Part shown: piece by piece, positions 7,154-13,681 of the stretch | How the letters are laid out: the number at the start of each line of letters is the position of its first letter | Position numbering within the stretch: position 1 is the first letter of the stretch | Assembly (NCBI GenBank): GCA_041685145.1 | Contig: JAWLGJ010000057.1 | Span: 1-15,467, forward strand | DNA length: 15,467 nucleotides | Direction: 5' to 3' | Origin: JAWLGJ01 sp041685145 | Lineage (GTDB): Bacteria > Pseudomonadota > Alphaproteobacteria > Rhodospirillales > Magnetospirillaceae | Position numbers and translations under genes: made by a program | Notes under the pieces: model-generated | Seen by the model: the letters and a program-made list of their open reading frames with translations, nothing else | What the model was told of the DNA's origin: nothing | Databases searched by the model: none

Positions 7154-8242
7154 CTACTCCGGCAGCCACAGCCGCCCGCCGCGCATCGGCGCCGGGGCGC
7201 CGGTGGTTTCGGGCAGGGTAAGCGGCAGCCCCCGGCGGCTGCGCACGGCCAGGAAGGCGAAGGCCTGCGCCTCCAGGGCGTCGCCATCCCAGCCCGCCGC
7301 CTCGACCGGGCCCACCTCCGCCGCCAGCGCCCGCGCCAGCATTTCCATCAGCAGCCCGTTGCGCCGGCCGCCGCCGGCGACCAACCATTGGCGCGGCGGC
7401 TCCGGCAGGTGGCGCACCGCTTCGGCCACCGCCGCCGCCGTCAGCGCCGTCAGCGTCGCGGCGCCGTCCTCGGCGCTCTTCCCCGCCACCAGGTCGGCGG
7501 CGAGATCCTGGAAATCGTCGCGGTCGAGGGATTTGGGCGGCGGGGCGCGGAACCAGCCGTGGGCGCGGAAGGAGGCGACGGCGGGCTCGTCCACCCGCCC
7601 GGCGCGGCCCAGGGCGCCGTCGCGGTCCATGTCCGCGCCGGTGCGGGCGCGGGCCCAGTCGTCCATGAGGGCGTTGCCGGGGCCGGTGTCGAAGGCCAGC
7701 AGGCGGCCATCGGCGCCGATCCAGGTAACATTGCCGACCCCGCCCAGATTGAGCACCGCCAGCGGCCGTGGCAGGTCCGCGGCCAGGGCGGCGTGAAACA
7801 GCGGCACCAGCGGCGCCCCCTGCCCGCCGGCGGCGACGTCGGCGCTGCGGAAGTCGTTGACCACCGGCAGGCCGGTTTCGGCGGCGAGCAGGGCGCCGTC
7901 GCCGATCTGCCAGGTGCGGCGCCGGTGGGGGCGGTGCAGCAGCGTCTGGCCGTGGAAGCCCACCAGCGCCACCTCGCCCCCCGCCGCCGGCAGCAGGGCG
8001 CGCACCGCCTCGGCATGGGCGAGGGTGAGCGCGCGCTCGGCCGCCGCCACCTCCGCCGGGTCGGGCGCCTCGCCGCCCAGCAGGGCGCGCAGGCGTCGGC
8101 GCAGCGCCGGGGGATAGGGCCGGGTGAGGGCGGGGCCGGTGGCGGCCACCGTCTCGCCGTCGGTGACGACGACGGCGGCGTCGACGCCGTCCAGCGAGGT
8201 GCCGCTCATCAGGCCGATGGCCCGGACGCAATGATCCTGCAT
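7154..8242 (-). CDS. anmK: Anhydro-N-acetylmuramic acid kinase
   Basis: Converts 1,6-anhydro-N-acetylmuramic acid, released during peptidoglycan turnover, to MurNAc-6-phosphate using ATP, in the cytosolic cell-wall recycling pathway. The 362-residue protein has the family signatures in order: GLMSGTSLDGVD near residue 10, GFHGQT, VNDFRSADVAAGGQGAPLVP, NLGGVGNVT, FDTGPGNALMDD (containing the catalytic Asp) and, near the C-terminus, the ATP-site VAGGGRRNG. The start ATG at 8242 leaves nine residues before the first strand and has GGGGAG just upstream. It is convergent with nudC (15 bases between) and divergent from tyrS; the anmK-tyrS divergent pair is, from memory, recurrent in alphaproteobacteria. 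Confidence 0.96.
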   Translation of the reverse strand: MQDHCVRAIGLMSGTSLDGVDAAVVVTDGETVAATGPALTRPYPPALRRRLRALLGGEAPDPAEVAAAERALTLAHAEAVRALLPAAGGEVALVGFHGQTLLHRPHRRRTWQIGDGALLAAETGLPVVNDFRSADVAAGGQGAPLVPLFHAALAADLPRPLAVLNLGGVGNVTWIGADGRLLAFDTGPGNALMDDWARARTGADMDRDGALGRAGRVDEPAVASFRAHGWFRAPPPKSLDRDDFQDLAADLVAGKSAEDGAATLTALTAAAVAEAVRHLPEPPRQWLVAGGGRRNGLLMEMLARALAAEVGPVEAAGWDGDALEAQAFAFLAVRSRRGLPLTLPETTGAPAPMRGGRLWLPE

Positions 8243-8265
8243 GGCTCCCCCGTTTCGGCGCCGCG

Positions 8266-8294
8266 TTGTCGTGTGCCCGCGATTGTGCTAAACG
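8266..8294 (+). promoter_or_regulatory. Possible tyrS promoter
   Basis: In the 100-base gap between divergent anmK and tyrS, TTGTCG (8266-8271) is followed by exactly 17 bases and TAAACG (8289-8294). Both hexamers match consensus partly. The start would be about 40 bases before the tyrS ATG. A tandem AGCATCC pair follows at 8311-8324. Confidence 0.4.
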
Positions 8295-8342
8295 GCCAGC
8301 CGCTTCGGCAAGCATCCAGCATCCAGCGCGGCGGCATCAGAC

Positions 8343-9599
8343 ATGACCAGCAGACCCCGCTCCGAATTCCTGCGCGTCGTCAGCGAACGCGGCTTCCTGC
8401 ACCAGTGCACGGACATGGAGGCCCTGGACGAACGCCTCGCCAGCGGCCGGCGCACGGCCTATATCGGCTTCGACTGCACCGCCGATTCGCTGCATGTCGG
8501 CTCGCTGGTGCAGATCATGCTGCTGCGCTGGTGGCAGAAGACCGGCCACAAGCCCATCGTGCTGATGGGCGGCGGCACCACCAAGATCGGCGACCCCTCC
8601 GGCAAGGACACGGCGCGCCAGCTTCTAACCGAGGCGCAGATCGACGCCAACATGGCCGGCATCAAGAAGGTGTTCGCCACCTTCCTGGATTTCGGCGCCG
8701 GCGCCACCGACGCGGTGATGGTCAACAACGCCGACTGGCTCGACGGCCTGCACTACATCCCCTTCCTGCGGGAATACGGCCGGCATTTCACCATCAACCG
8801 GATGCTGAGCTTCGATTCCGTCAAGCTGCGCCTGGACCGCGAACAGCCGCTGACCTTCCTGGAGTTCAACTACATGATCCTCCAGGCCTACGACTTCCTG
8901 GAACTGGCGCGGCGCCACGACTGCGTCGTGCAGATGGGCGGCTCGGACCAATGGGGGAACATCGTCAACGGCGTCGAACTGGCGCGGCGCGTCGACGGCC
9001 GCGAGGTCTTCGGCGTCACCAGCCCGCTGCTGACCACCGCCTCGGGCGCCAAGATGGGCAAGACCGCGCAGGGGGCGGTGTGGCTGAACGCCGAGAAGCT
9101 GGCGGCCTATGACTACTGGCAATACTGGCGCAACACCGAGGACGCCGATGTCGGGCGCTTCCTGCGCCTGTTCACGGAACTGCCCCTGGACGAGATCGCC
9201 CGCCTGGAGGCGCTGAAGGGCGCCGAGATCAACGACGCCAAGAAGATCCTCGCCACCGAGGCCACCCGTCTGGCGCATGGCGAGGCGGCGGCGGCGGCCG
9301 CCGCCGAGACGGCGCGGCGCACCTTCGAGGAAGGGGCGCTGGCCGAGACCCTGCCGACGGTGGCGATCCCCCGCGCCGATCTGGAGGCCGGCCTGCCGGC
9401 CTTCGAGGCGGTGCGCCGGGCGGGGCTGGCGGCCTCGAACGGCGAGGCGCGGCGCCTCATCAAGGGCGGCGGCGCGCGCCTCAACGACGCTGTCATCGAC
9501 GACGCCAACCGCATCGTCGGCGCCGCCGACCTGCGCGACGGGGTGGTTAAACTCTCGGCAGGCCGGAAGCGGCATGTGCTGATGCGGCCGGCGGAGTAG
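8343..9599 (+). CDS. tyrS: Tyrosine--tRNA ligase
   Basis: Class I aminoacyl-tRNA synthetase that charges tRNA-Tyr in the cytoplasm. The 418-residue protein has the Rossmann catalytic domain with the HIGH-type motif H51-VGS and the second signature KMGKT at 237-241 (the bacterial KFGKT/KMSKS equivalent). The tyrosine-site stretches GFDCTADSLHVG and QMGGSDQWGNIVNG are both present. An S4 RNA-binding domain occupies about 355-415, containing LIKGGGARLND. Length is normal. A run of eight or so alanines near residue 315 in the linker is typical GC-rich drift. The start at 8343 has only a weak ribosome binding site (GCGGCATCAG). Confidence 0.97.
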   Translation: MTSRPRSEFLRVVSERGFLHQCTDMEALDERLASGRRTAYIGFDCTADSLHVGSLVQIMLLRWWQKTGHKPIVLMGGGTTKIGDPSGKDTARQLLTEAQIDANMAGIKKVFATFLDFGAGATDAVMVNNADWLDGLHYIPFLREYGRHFTINRMLSFDSVKLRLDREQPLTFLEFNYMILQAYDFLELARRHDCVVQMGGSDQWGNIVNGVELARRVDGREVFGVTSPLLTTASGAKMGKTAQGAVWLNAEKLAAYDYWQYWRNTEDADVGRFLRLFTELPLDEIARLEALKGAEINDAKKILATEATRLAHGEAAAAAAAETARRTFEEGALAETLPTVAIPRADLEAGLPAFEAVRRAGLAASNGEARRLIKGGGARLNDAVIDDANRIVGAADLRDGVVKLSAGRKRHVLMRPAE

Positions 9600-9610
9600 C
9601 CCGCCGCCGC

Positions 9611-10348
9611 TCAGACGGCCTCGGCCTCGGGCTCGGGCTGGGTTTGGGGCTCGGCCTCGGGGGCAAGCGCGTCGCCGGGAGCGTCGGGGACCGCCACGGG
9701 CGGCGCCGGCGCCGCCAGGGCGGTGTCGAGATAGGTGCCGACGGCGGCGGCGACGTCGCCGATTTCGTTGCTGAAGAAATGCGTGGCGTTCTCGATCAGC
9801 CGGAAGGCGATGTCGATGTTGCGCTGCGCCGACAGTTTCTGCGCCAGCTTGGCCACCGCCGCCGCCGGCACATAGGTGTCCCGCGCGCCGTGGACGATCA
9901 GCCCCGAGGCCGGGCACGGCGCCAGGAAGCCGAAATCGTAAAGGTTCGCCGGCGGCGCCACCGAGATGAAGCCGTTGATCTCCGGCCGGCGCATCATCAA
10001 CTGCATTCCGATCCAGGCGCCGAAGGAATAGCCGCCGATCCAGCAGCCGCCGGCGTTGGGGTTGAAGCCCTGCATCCAGTCCAGCGCCGCGGCGGCGTCC
10101 GACAACTCGCCCTGGCCGTTGTCGAAGCGCCCCTGCGAGCGGCCGACGCCGCGGAAATTGAACCGCAGCACCGAAAAGCCACGCTGCCGGAACCCCTGGG
10201 ACATCGCATGGACGATGCGGTTGTTCATCGTCCCGCCATGCTGCGGGTTGGGGTGCAGCAACAGGGCTATGGGGGCGTTCTGGCCCCTGGCATGATGGTA
10301 GCGCCCCTCAAGGCGACCTTCGGGGCCGCTGAAGATCACTTCAGGCAT
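9611..10348 (-). CDS. Alpha/beta hydrolase (COG2945-like, dienelactone-hydrolase-type fold)
   Basis: A cytoplasmic alpha/beta-fold hydrolase of unknown substrate; no signal peptide or membrane helix is seen. The 245-residue protein has LLLHPNPQHGGTMNN near residues 29-43, the nucleophile elbow GYSFG with S108, the acid D157 in HGARDTYVP and the base H190 in ATHFF, so the catalytic triad is complete. The family is widespread in alphaproteobacteria and is usually annotated only as alpha/beta hydrolase. After about residue 210 the sequence turns into an Ala/Pro/Glu tail of some 35 residues that is outside the fold and probably disordered. It is convergent with tyrS (11 bases) and divergent from the cysE-iscR operon, whose promoter region it shares. 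Confidence 0.85.
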   Translation of the reverse strand: MPEVIFSGPEGRLEGRYHHARGQNAPIALLLHPNPQHGGTMNNRIVHAMSQGFRQRGFSVLRFNFRGVGRSQGRFDNGQGELSDAAAALDWMQGFNPNAGGCWIGGYSFGAWIGMQLMMRRPEINGFISVAPPANLYDFGFLAPCPASGLIVHGARDTYVPAAAVAKLAQKLSAQRNIDIAFRLIENATHFFSNEIGDVAAAVGTYLDTALAAPAPPVAVPDAPGDALAPEAEPQTQPEPEAEAV

Positions 10349-10427
10349 GTCCGACCGCTGACGCTGGGAAGTTGACGGATGAACTCAGGAATCTATCCTT
10401 TTTATCGTAACACCTTAGCAAGAAAAC

Positions 10428-10456
10428 TTGACTCGTGCGCTCGGGCATCTTATAGT
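10428..10456 (+). promoter_or_regulatory. Promoter of the cysE-iscR operon
   Basis: TTGACT (10428-10433), a spacer of exactly 17 bases, and TATAGT (10451-10456) form the best sigma-70-type promoter in the window. It lies in a locally AT-rich stretch 75 bases before cysE. Transcription should start near 10463, giving a leader of roughly 67 bases that contains the palindrome at 10482-10497. In related bacteria IscR represses its own operon, so a site for it would be expected over or near this promoter; I cannot match a known IscR box with confidence. Confidence 0.75.
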
Positions 10457-10481
10457 GCCTGGACAGGAGCGCCCGATTGGA

Positions 10482-10497
10482 TGGGGCGATCGCCCCA
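10482..10497. promoter_or_regulatory. Perfect 16-bp palindrome in the cysE leader
   Basis: TGGGGCGATCGCCCCA at 10482-10497 is a perfect palindrome placed about 20 bases after the predicted transcription start and 33 bases before the cysE ATG. A shorter palindrome, CGGGCCCG, follows at 10501-10508. As DNA it could bind a dimeric repressor. As RNA it cannot form a tight hairpin without a loop in its centre. Function is inference. Confidence 0.4.
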
Positions 10498-10529
10498 ACG
10501 CGGGCCCGGATAATAGCACAACGCTGGCA

Positions 10530-11270
10530 ATGTTTTACAAGACTCTTAAGGAAGACATCGAAGCGATCCGCGCCCGCGACCCGGCGGCGCGCTCCCGCCT
10601 GGAAGTAGTTTTCTGTTATCCGGGCCTGCACGCGGTGATGTTCTATCGCCTCGCCAACGCGCTGTGGCGGCGGCGACTGCACCTGCTGGGGCGCTTCGTC
10701 TCGCATCTCGGGCGCTGGCTGACCGGCATCGAGATCCATCCCGGCGCGCGCATCGGCCGCCGGCTGTTCATCGACCACGGCATGGGCGTGGTCATCGGCG
10801 AGACCGCCGAGATCGGCAACGACGTCACCCTCTATCAGGCCTGCACCCTGGGCGGCACCTCGCTGCACAAGGGCAAGCGCCACCCCACCCTGGAGGACGG
10901 CGTCATCGTCGGCTCCGGCGCGCAGGTGCTGGGGCCGATCACCGTGGGGGCCGGGGCGCGCATCGGCGCCAACGCCGTGGTCATCGGCGACGTGCCGGGG
11001 GGCGTGACCATGGTCGGCATCCCGGCGCGGGCGGTGATGCGGCGCACGAAGAAGCAGGAAAAGGAATTTTGCGCCTATGGCGTCACCACCGAGCACCTGC
11101 CCGACCCGGTGGCGCGCAGTTTCGAGATGATGCGCCAGCACATCGCCGATCTCGGCCACCGCATCGAGACGTTGGAGGAAGAGTTGCGCGGGCGGGACGG
11201 CGAGGCGCCGGGCGCCGACAAGGCGTCGGGGCAGACGCGCGTCGCGGCCTCGGGCGGGGGGTCGCAGTAA
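10530..11270 (+). CDS. cysE: Serine O-acetyltransferase
   Basis: Acetylates serine with acetyl-CoA to O-acetylserine, the committed step of cysteine synthesis. The 246-residue protein starts MFYKTLKEDI. It has a short helical N-terminal part and a left-handed beta-helix of hexapeptide repeats from about residue 66 to 170, with the catalytic pair D82-H83 in FIDHGMGVVIGE and the TLGGTSLHKGKRHP loop. This is the shorter Bacillus/plastid-like type with a LPDPVA motif after the helix, not the longer E. coli type. The C-terminus ends in a polar, Gly/Ala-rich tail. The reading frame is open back to the promoter, but that part lies on the -35 element and was excluded. No strong ribosome binding site is seen. 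First gene of the Fe-S operon. Confidence 0.94.
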   Translation: MFYKTLKEDIEAIRARDPAARSRLEVVFCYPGLHAVMFYRLANALWRRRLHLLGRFVSHLGRWLTGIEIHPGARIGRRLFIDHGMGVVIGETAEIGNDVTLYQACTLGGTSLHKGKRHPTLEDGVIVGSGAQVLGPITVGAGARIGANAVVIGDVPGGVTMVGIPARAVMRRTKKQEKEFCAYGVTTEHLPDPVARSFEMMRQHIADLGHRIETLEEELRGRDGEAPGADKASGQTRVAASGGGSQ

Positions 11271-11273
11271 CGG

Positions 11274-11285
11274 CATGGCCATGCA
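11274..11285. promoter_or_regulatory. Perfect 12-bp palindrome before iscR
   Basis: GCATGGCCATGC lies three bases after the cysE stop and immediately before the iscR ribosome binding site. It is perfectly symmetric. It could be an operator for a secondary iscR promoter or simply chance; no -35/-10 pair is obvious beside it. Confidence 0.3.
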
Positions 11286-11303
11286 AGTCTGGAGGATCGA
11301 AAC

Positions 11304-11768
11304 GTGAAGCTGAGCACCAAGGGCCGCTACGCGGTGATGGCGATGGTGGACCTCGCCGTCCACAGCCAGGGAAGCCCCGTGGCGCTCGCCGACATCGCCG
11401 AGCGCCAGGAGATCTCGCTGTCCTATCTGGAGCAGTTGTTCGGCAAGCTGCGCAAGGGCGGGCTGGTGAAGAGCGTGCGCGGGCCGGGCGGCGGCTATCT
11501 GCTGGCGCGCGTGGCCGAGCAGATGCGCGTCTCCGACATCATCCTCGCCGTCGACGAGCCCATCCAGACCACCCGTTGCACCCCCGGTTCGCCGGCCGGC
11601 TGCCACAACAACAAGGGCCGCTGCCTGACCCACGACCTGTGGGAGGAACTGGGCAACCAGATCTATCTGTACCTCAGTTCGGTGTCGCTGGCCGATGTCT
11701 GCGAGCGGCGGGTGCTGGGCACCAGCGGCATGTTCCACGGCGCCAGCAAGGGCGTCGCCGCGCAATAG
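11304..11768 (+). CDS. iscR: Fe-S cluster assembly regulator, Rrf2 family
   Basis: Transcription factor that senses Fe-S cluster status by carrying a [2Fe-2S] cluster and represses the isc operon when clusters are plentiful. The 154-residue protein starts MKLSTKGRYAVMAM, matching the IscR N-terminus. It has a winged helix with ISLSYLEQLFGKLRKGGLV and VRGPGGGYLL, then the three cluster cysteines C92, C100, C107 and the following H110 in CLTHDLW. All ligand types of true IscR are present, which separates it from cysteine-free or one-cysteine Rrf2 proteins. Spacing C-x7-C-x6-C is three residues longer than the x5/x5 of E. coli IscR. The GTG start at 11304 has a strong GGAGGA seven bases upstream, the best in the operon. 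Confidence 0.94.
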   Translation: MKLSTKGRYAVMAMVDLAVHSQGSPVALADIAERQEISLSYLEQLFGKLRKGGLVKSVRGPGGGYLLARVAEQMRVSDIILAVDEPIQTTRCTPGSPAGCHNNKGRCLTHDLWEELGNQIYLYLSSVSLADVCERRVLGTSGMFHGASKGVAAQ

Positions 11769-11787
11769 CCGGCCGAAGGCCCCTTCC

Positions 11788-12915
11788 ATGACGCCGGCCG
11801 TGTACCTGGACTATAACGCCACCGCGCCGACGCGGCCCGAGGTCGCGGCGGCGATGGCCGCCTGCCTTGCCGAGCCCGGCAACCCCTCATCGGTGCACGC
11901 CTTCGGCCGCGCCGCCCGGCGGCGGCTGGAGGAGGCCCGCGCCGCGGTGGCCGAACTGGTGGCGGCGGCGCCGGCGGGTGTTGTGTTCACCTCCGGCGGC
12001 ACCGAGGCCAACAACCTGGCCCTGCGCGGCACCGGGCGGACGCGGATTCTGGTCTCGGCGGTGGAGCACGGCTCGGTGATCGCGGCGGCGCCGGCGGCGG
12101 AGCTGATTTCGGTGGACGCGGCCGGCCGCGTGCGCCTGGACGCCCTGGAGGAGATGCTGGCCGCCGACCACCGCCCGGCGCTGGTGTCGATCATGCTCGC
12201 CAACAACGAGACCGGGGTGGTGCAGCCGGTCGCCGAGGCCGCCGCCATCGCCCGGCGCCACGGCGCGCTGGTGCATTGCGACGCCGTGCAGGGGCCGGGC
12301 CGGCTGGAGGTCGACATCGGCGCGATGGGCGTCGATCTGCTGACGCTGTCGGCGCACAAGCTGGGCGGCCCCGCCGGGGTGGGGGCGCTGGTGCTCGCCG
12401 AGGACGGGCTCGACCTGGCGCCGCTGTTGCGCGGCGGCGGCCAGGAGCGCGGCAGGCGCTCCGGCACCGAGAACCTGCCCGGCATCGTCGGTTTCGGCGC
12501 GGCGGCGCGGGCGGCGGCCGGCGACGACCGCGCCCGCCTGCGCGCCCTGCGCGAGCGCCTGGAGGCCGAGGCGCTCCGCCGCGTGCCCCGGGCGCGGGTG
12601 GTGGCGGCGGAGGCCGAGCGCCTGCCCAACACCGTATGCCTGGCATTGCCGGGCCTGGCGAGCGATATACAGGTGATGGCCCTGGACCTGGAGGGCATCG
12701 CCGTCAGCGCCGGCGCCGCCTGCTCGTCGGGCAAGGTGGCCGCCTCGCATGTGCTGGCGGCAATGGGGCTGCCGGCCGCGACGGCTGGCAGCGCCATCCG
12801 CGTCAGCCTCGGCTGGGGGAGCCGGGAGGAGGACGTGGCGCGTTTCGTGGAAGCCTGGGCGGCGCTGGCCGCGCGCGGCCCGCACGCCGACAGCGAAAGG
12901 GAGTCGACAGCATGA
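11788..12915 (+). CDS. Cysteine desulfurase, NifS/IscS class
   Basis: PLP enzyme that converts cysteine to alanine and leaves a persulfide sulfur for Fe-S clusters and other thio-cofactors. The 375-residue protein starts MTPAVYLDYNATAPTRP. Visible are TSGGTEANN, the PLP-stacking H94 in SAVEHGSV, NNETGV, the Schiff-base K191 in LSAHKLGGPAGVG, RSGTEN, and the catalytic loop with C312 in GAACSSGKVAASHVL. The protein is about 30 residues shorter than E. coli IscS (404) and lacks the longer C-terminal end that contributes to IscU docking there. Alphaproteobacterial operons often have a NifS-like gene here followed by a second one, iscS; only one is present. Its stop overlaps the next start as ATGA. 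I leave the symbol blank because iscS versus nifS-like cannot be settled by eye. Confidence 0.92.
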   Translation: MTPAVYLDYNATAPTRPEVAAAMAACLAEPGNPSSVHAFGRAARRRLEEARAAVAELVAAAPAGVVFTSGGTEANNLALRGTGRTRILVSAVEHGSVIAAAPAAELISVDAAGRVRLDALEEMLAADHRPALVSIMLANNETGVVQPVAEAAAIARRHGALVHCDAVQGPGRLEVDIGAMGVDLLTLSAHKLGGPAGVGALVLAEDGLDLAPLLRGGGQERGRRSGTENLPGIVGFGAAARAAAGDDRARLRALRERLEAEALRRVPRARVVAAEAERLPNTVCLALPGLASDIQVMALDLEGIAVSAGAACSSGKVAASHVLAAMGLPAATAGSAIRVSLGWGSREEDVARFVEAWAALAARGPHADSERESTA

Positions 12916-13259
12916 CCGAACGGCGAGCCATGAAGCCCATCACCATGACCGAGGCCGCCGCCGCGCGCATCAAGGCGCTGATGGCCGGCAACGGCCAGCC
13001 GGCGGCGGGGGTGCGCCTGGGCGTCAGCCCCAAGGGCTGCTCGGGCCTGTCCTACACGATGGAGTTCGTCGACGAGCGCCAGCAGTTCGACGAGGTGGTG
13101 GAGGAGCACGGGGTGACGGTCTTCGTCGACCCCAAGGCGACGATGTTCCTGTTCGGGACCGAGATGGACTATGTCGAGGACAAGCTGCAGTCCGGCTTCG
13201 TGTTCCGCAACCCCAACGAGACGGGCCGGTGCGGCTGCGGCGAATCCTTTACCGTCTGA
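12912..13259 (+). CDS. IscA/SufA/ErpA-family Fe-S carrier protein
   Basis: A-type carrier that receives and delivers iron-sulfur clusters to apo-proteins. The 115-residue protein has the three invariant cysteines: C43 in KGCSGLSY and C107/C109 in the C-terminal CGCGESF. Length is typical (about 107-120). The ATG at 12912 overlaps the desulfurase stop and has GGGAG eight bases upstream; an internal ATG at residue 7 is possible but less well placed. Sequence and position favour IscA, but assignment among IscA, SufA and ErpA is not secure. There is no iscU gene before it, so its partner scaffold must be encoded elsewhere or be of the SUF type. Confidence 0.93.
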   Translation: MTERRAMKPITMTEAAAARIKALMAGNGQPAAGVRLGVSPKGCSGLSYTMEFVDERQQFDEVVEEHGVTVFVDPKATMFLFGTEMDYVEDKLQSGFVFRNPNETGRCGCGESFTV

Positions 13260-13344
13260 GGCACGGACGGGCTGGACGCGCCGGCGCCGTTGGGATTATC
13301 TCCTTGCCCTGACCGCCTGTCGCCACAGTCCGAGGTTCGCGCCC

Positions 13345-13677
13345 ATGCCCAAGATCACCTTCGTCTCCGCCGACGGCACCCGCAAGGAGGTCGAGGCCCC
13401 CGAGGGGCTATCCGTGCTGGAGGTCGCGCACCGGCACGGCATCGACCTGGAGGGGGCGTGCGAGGGCTCGCTCGCCTGTTCCACCTGCCACGTCATCGTC
13501 GATCCGGGCTGGTTCGACCACCTGCCCGACGCCAGCGACGACGAGGAGGACATGCTCGACCTGGCCTTCGGGCTGGAGCAGACCTCGCGCCTGGGCTGCC
13601 AGATCATCATCACCAAGGAGCTGGACGGCCTGGTGGTGCGCCTGCCGGCGGCCACCCGCAACATGATGACCGGCTAG
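13345..13677 (+). CDS. fdx: ISC-type [2Fe-2S] ferredoxin (adrenodoxin-like)
   Basis: Small electron carrier that supplies electrons for Fe-S cluster assembly; related to mitochondrial adrenodoxin/ferredoxin. The 110-residue protein begins MPKITFVSADGTRKEVE and has ligands C39, C45, C48 and C85, spaced C-x5-C-x2-C-x36-C, in GACEGSLACSTCHV and SRLGCQIIIT. The acidic patch DASDDEEDMLD between the third and fourth cysteine is the partner-docking helix of this class. The ORF is open further upstream, but the conserved N-terminus sets the start at 13345. An 85-base gap separates it from the iscA-type gene; no convincing internal promoter or terminator is seen there. Confidence 0.95.
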   Translation: MPKITFVSADGTRKEVEAPEGLSVLEVAHRHGIDLEGACEGSLACSTCHVIVDPGWFDHLPDASDDEEDMLDLAFGLEQTSRLGCQIIITKELDGLVVRLPAATRNMMTG

Positions 13678-13681
13678 CGCC

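Noticed and set aside
7035..8315. A 426-codon minus-strand frame covering anmK
   Set aside because: It is the +1 shadow of anmK, an Arg/Ala/Gly-rich product without domains; the anmK frame has every family signature.
8311..8324. Tandem AGCATCC repeat before tyrS
   Set aside because: Only two short copies, with no symmetry or known site; chance is likely.
9590..9605. GGCGG/CCGCC stem at the tyrS-hydrolase convergence as a terminator
   Set aside because: Five base pairs overlapping the tyrS stop, no T-run on either strand; too weak to call in this GC content.
10428..10529. N-terminal extension of cysE from a TTG at 10428
   Set aside because: The TTG is part of the -35 hexamer, and transcription would begin after it. 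The conserved protein begins at MFYKTLKEDI (10530).
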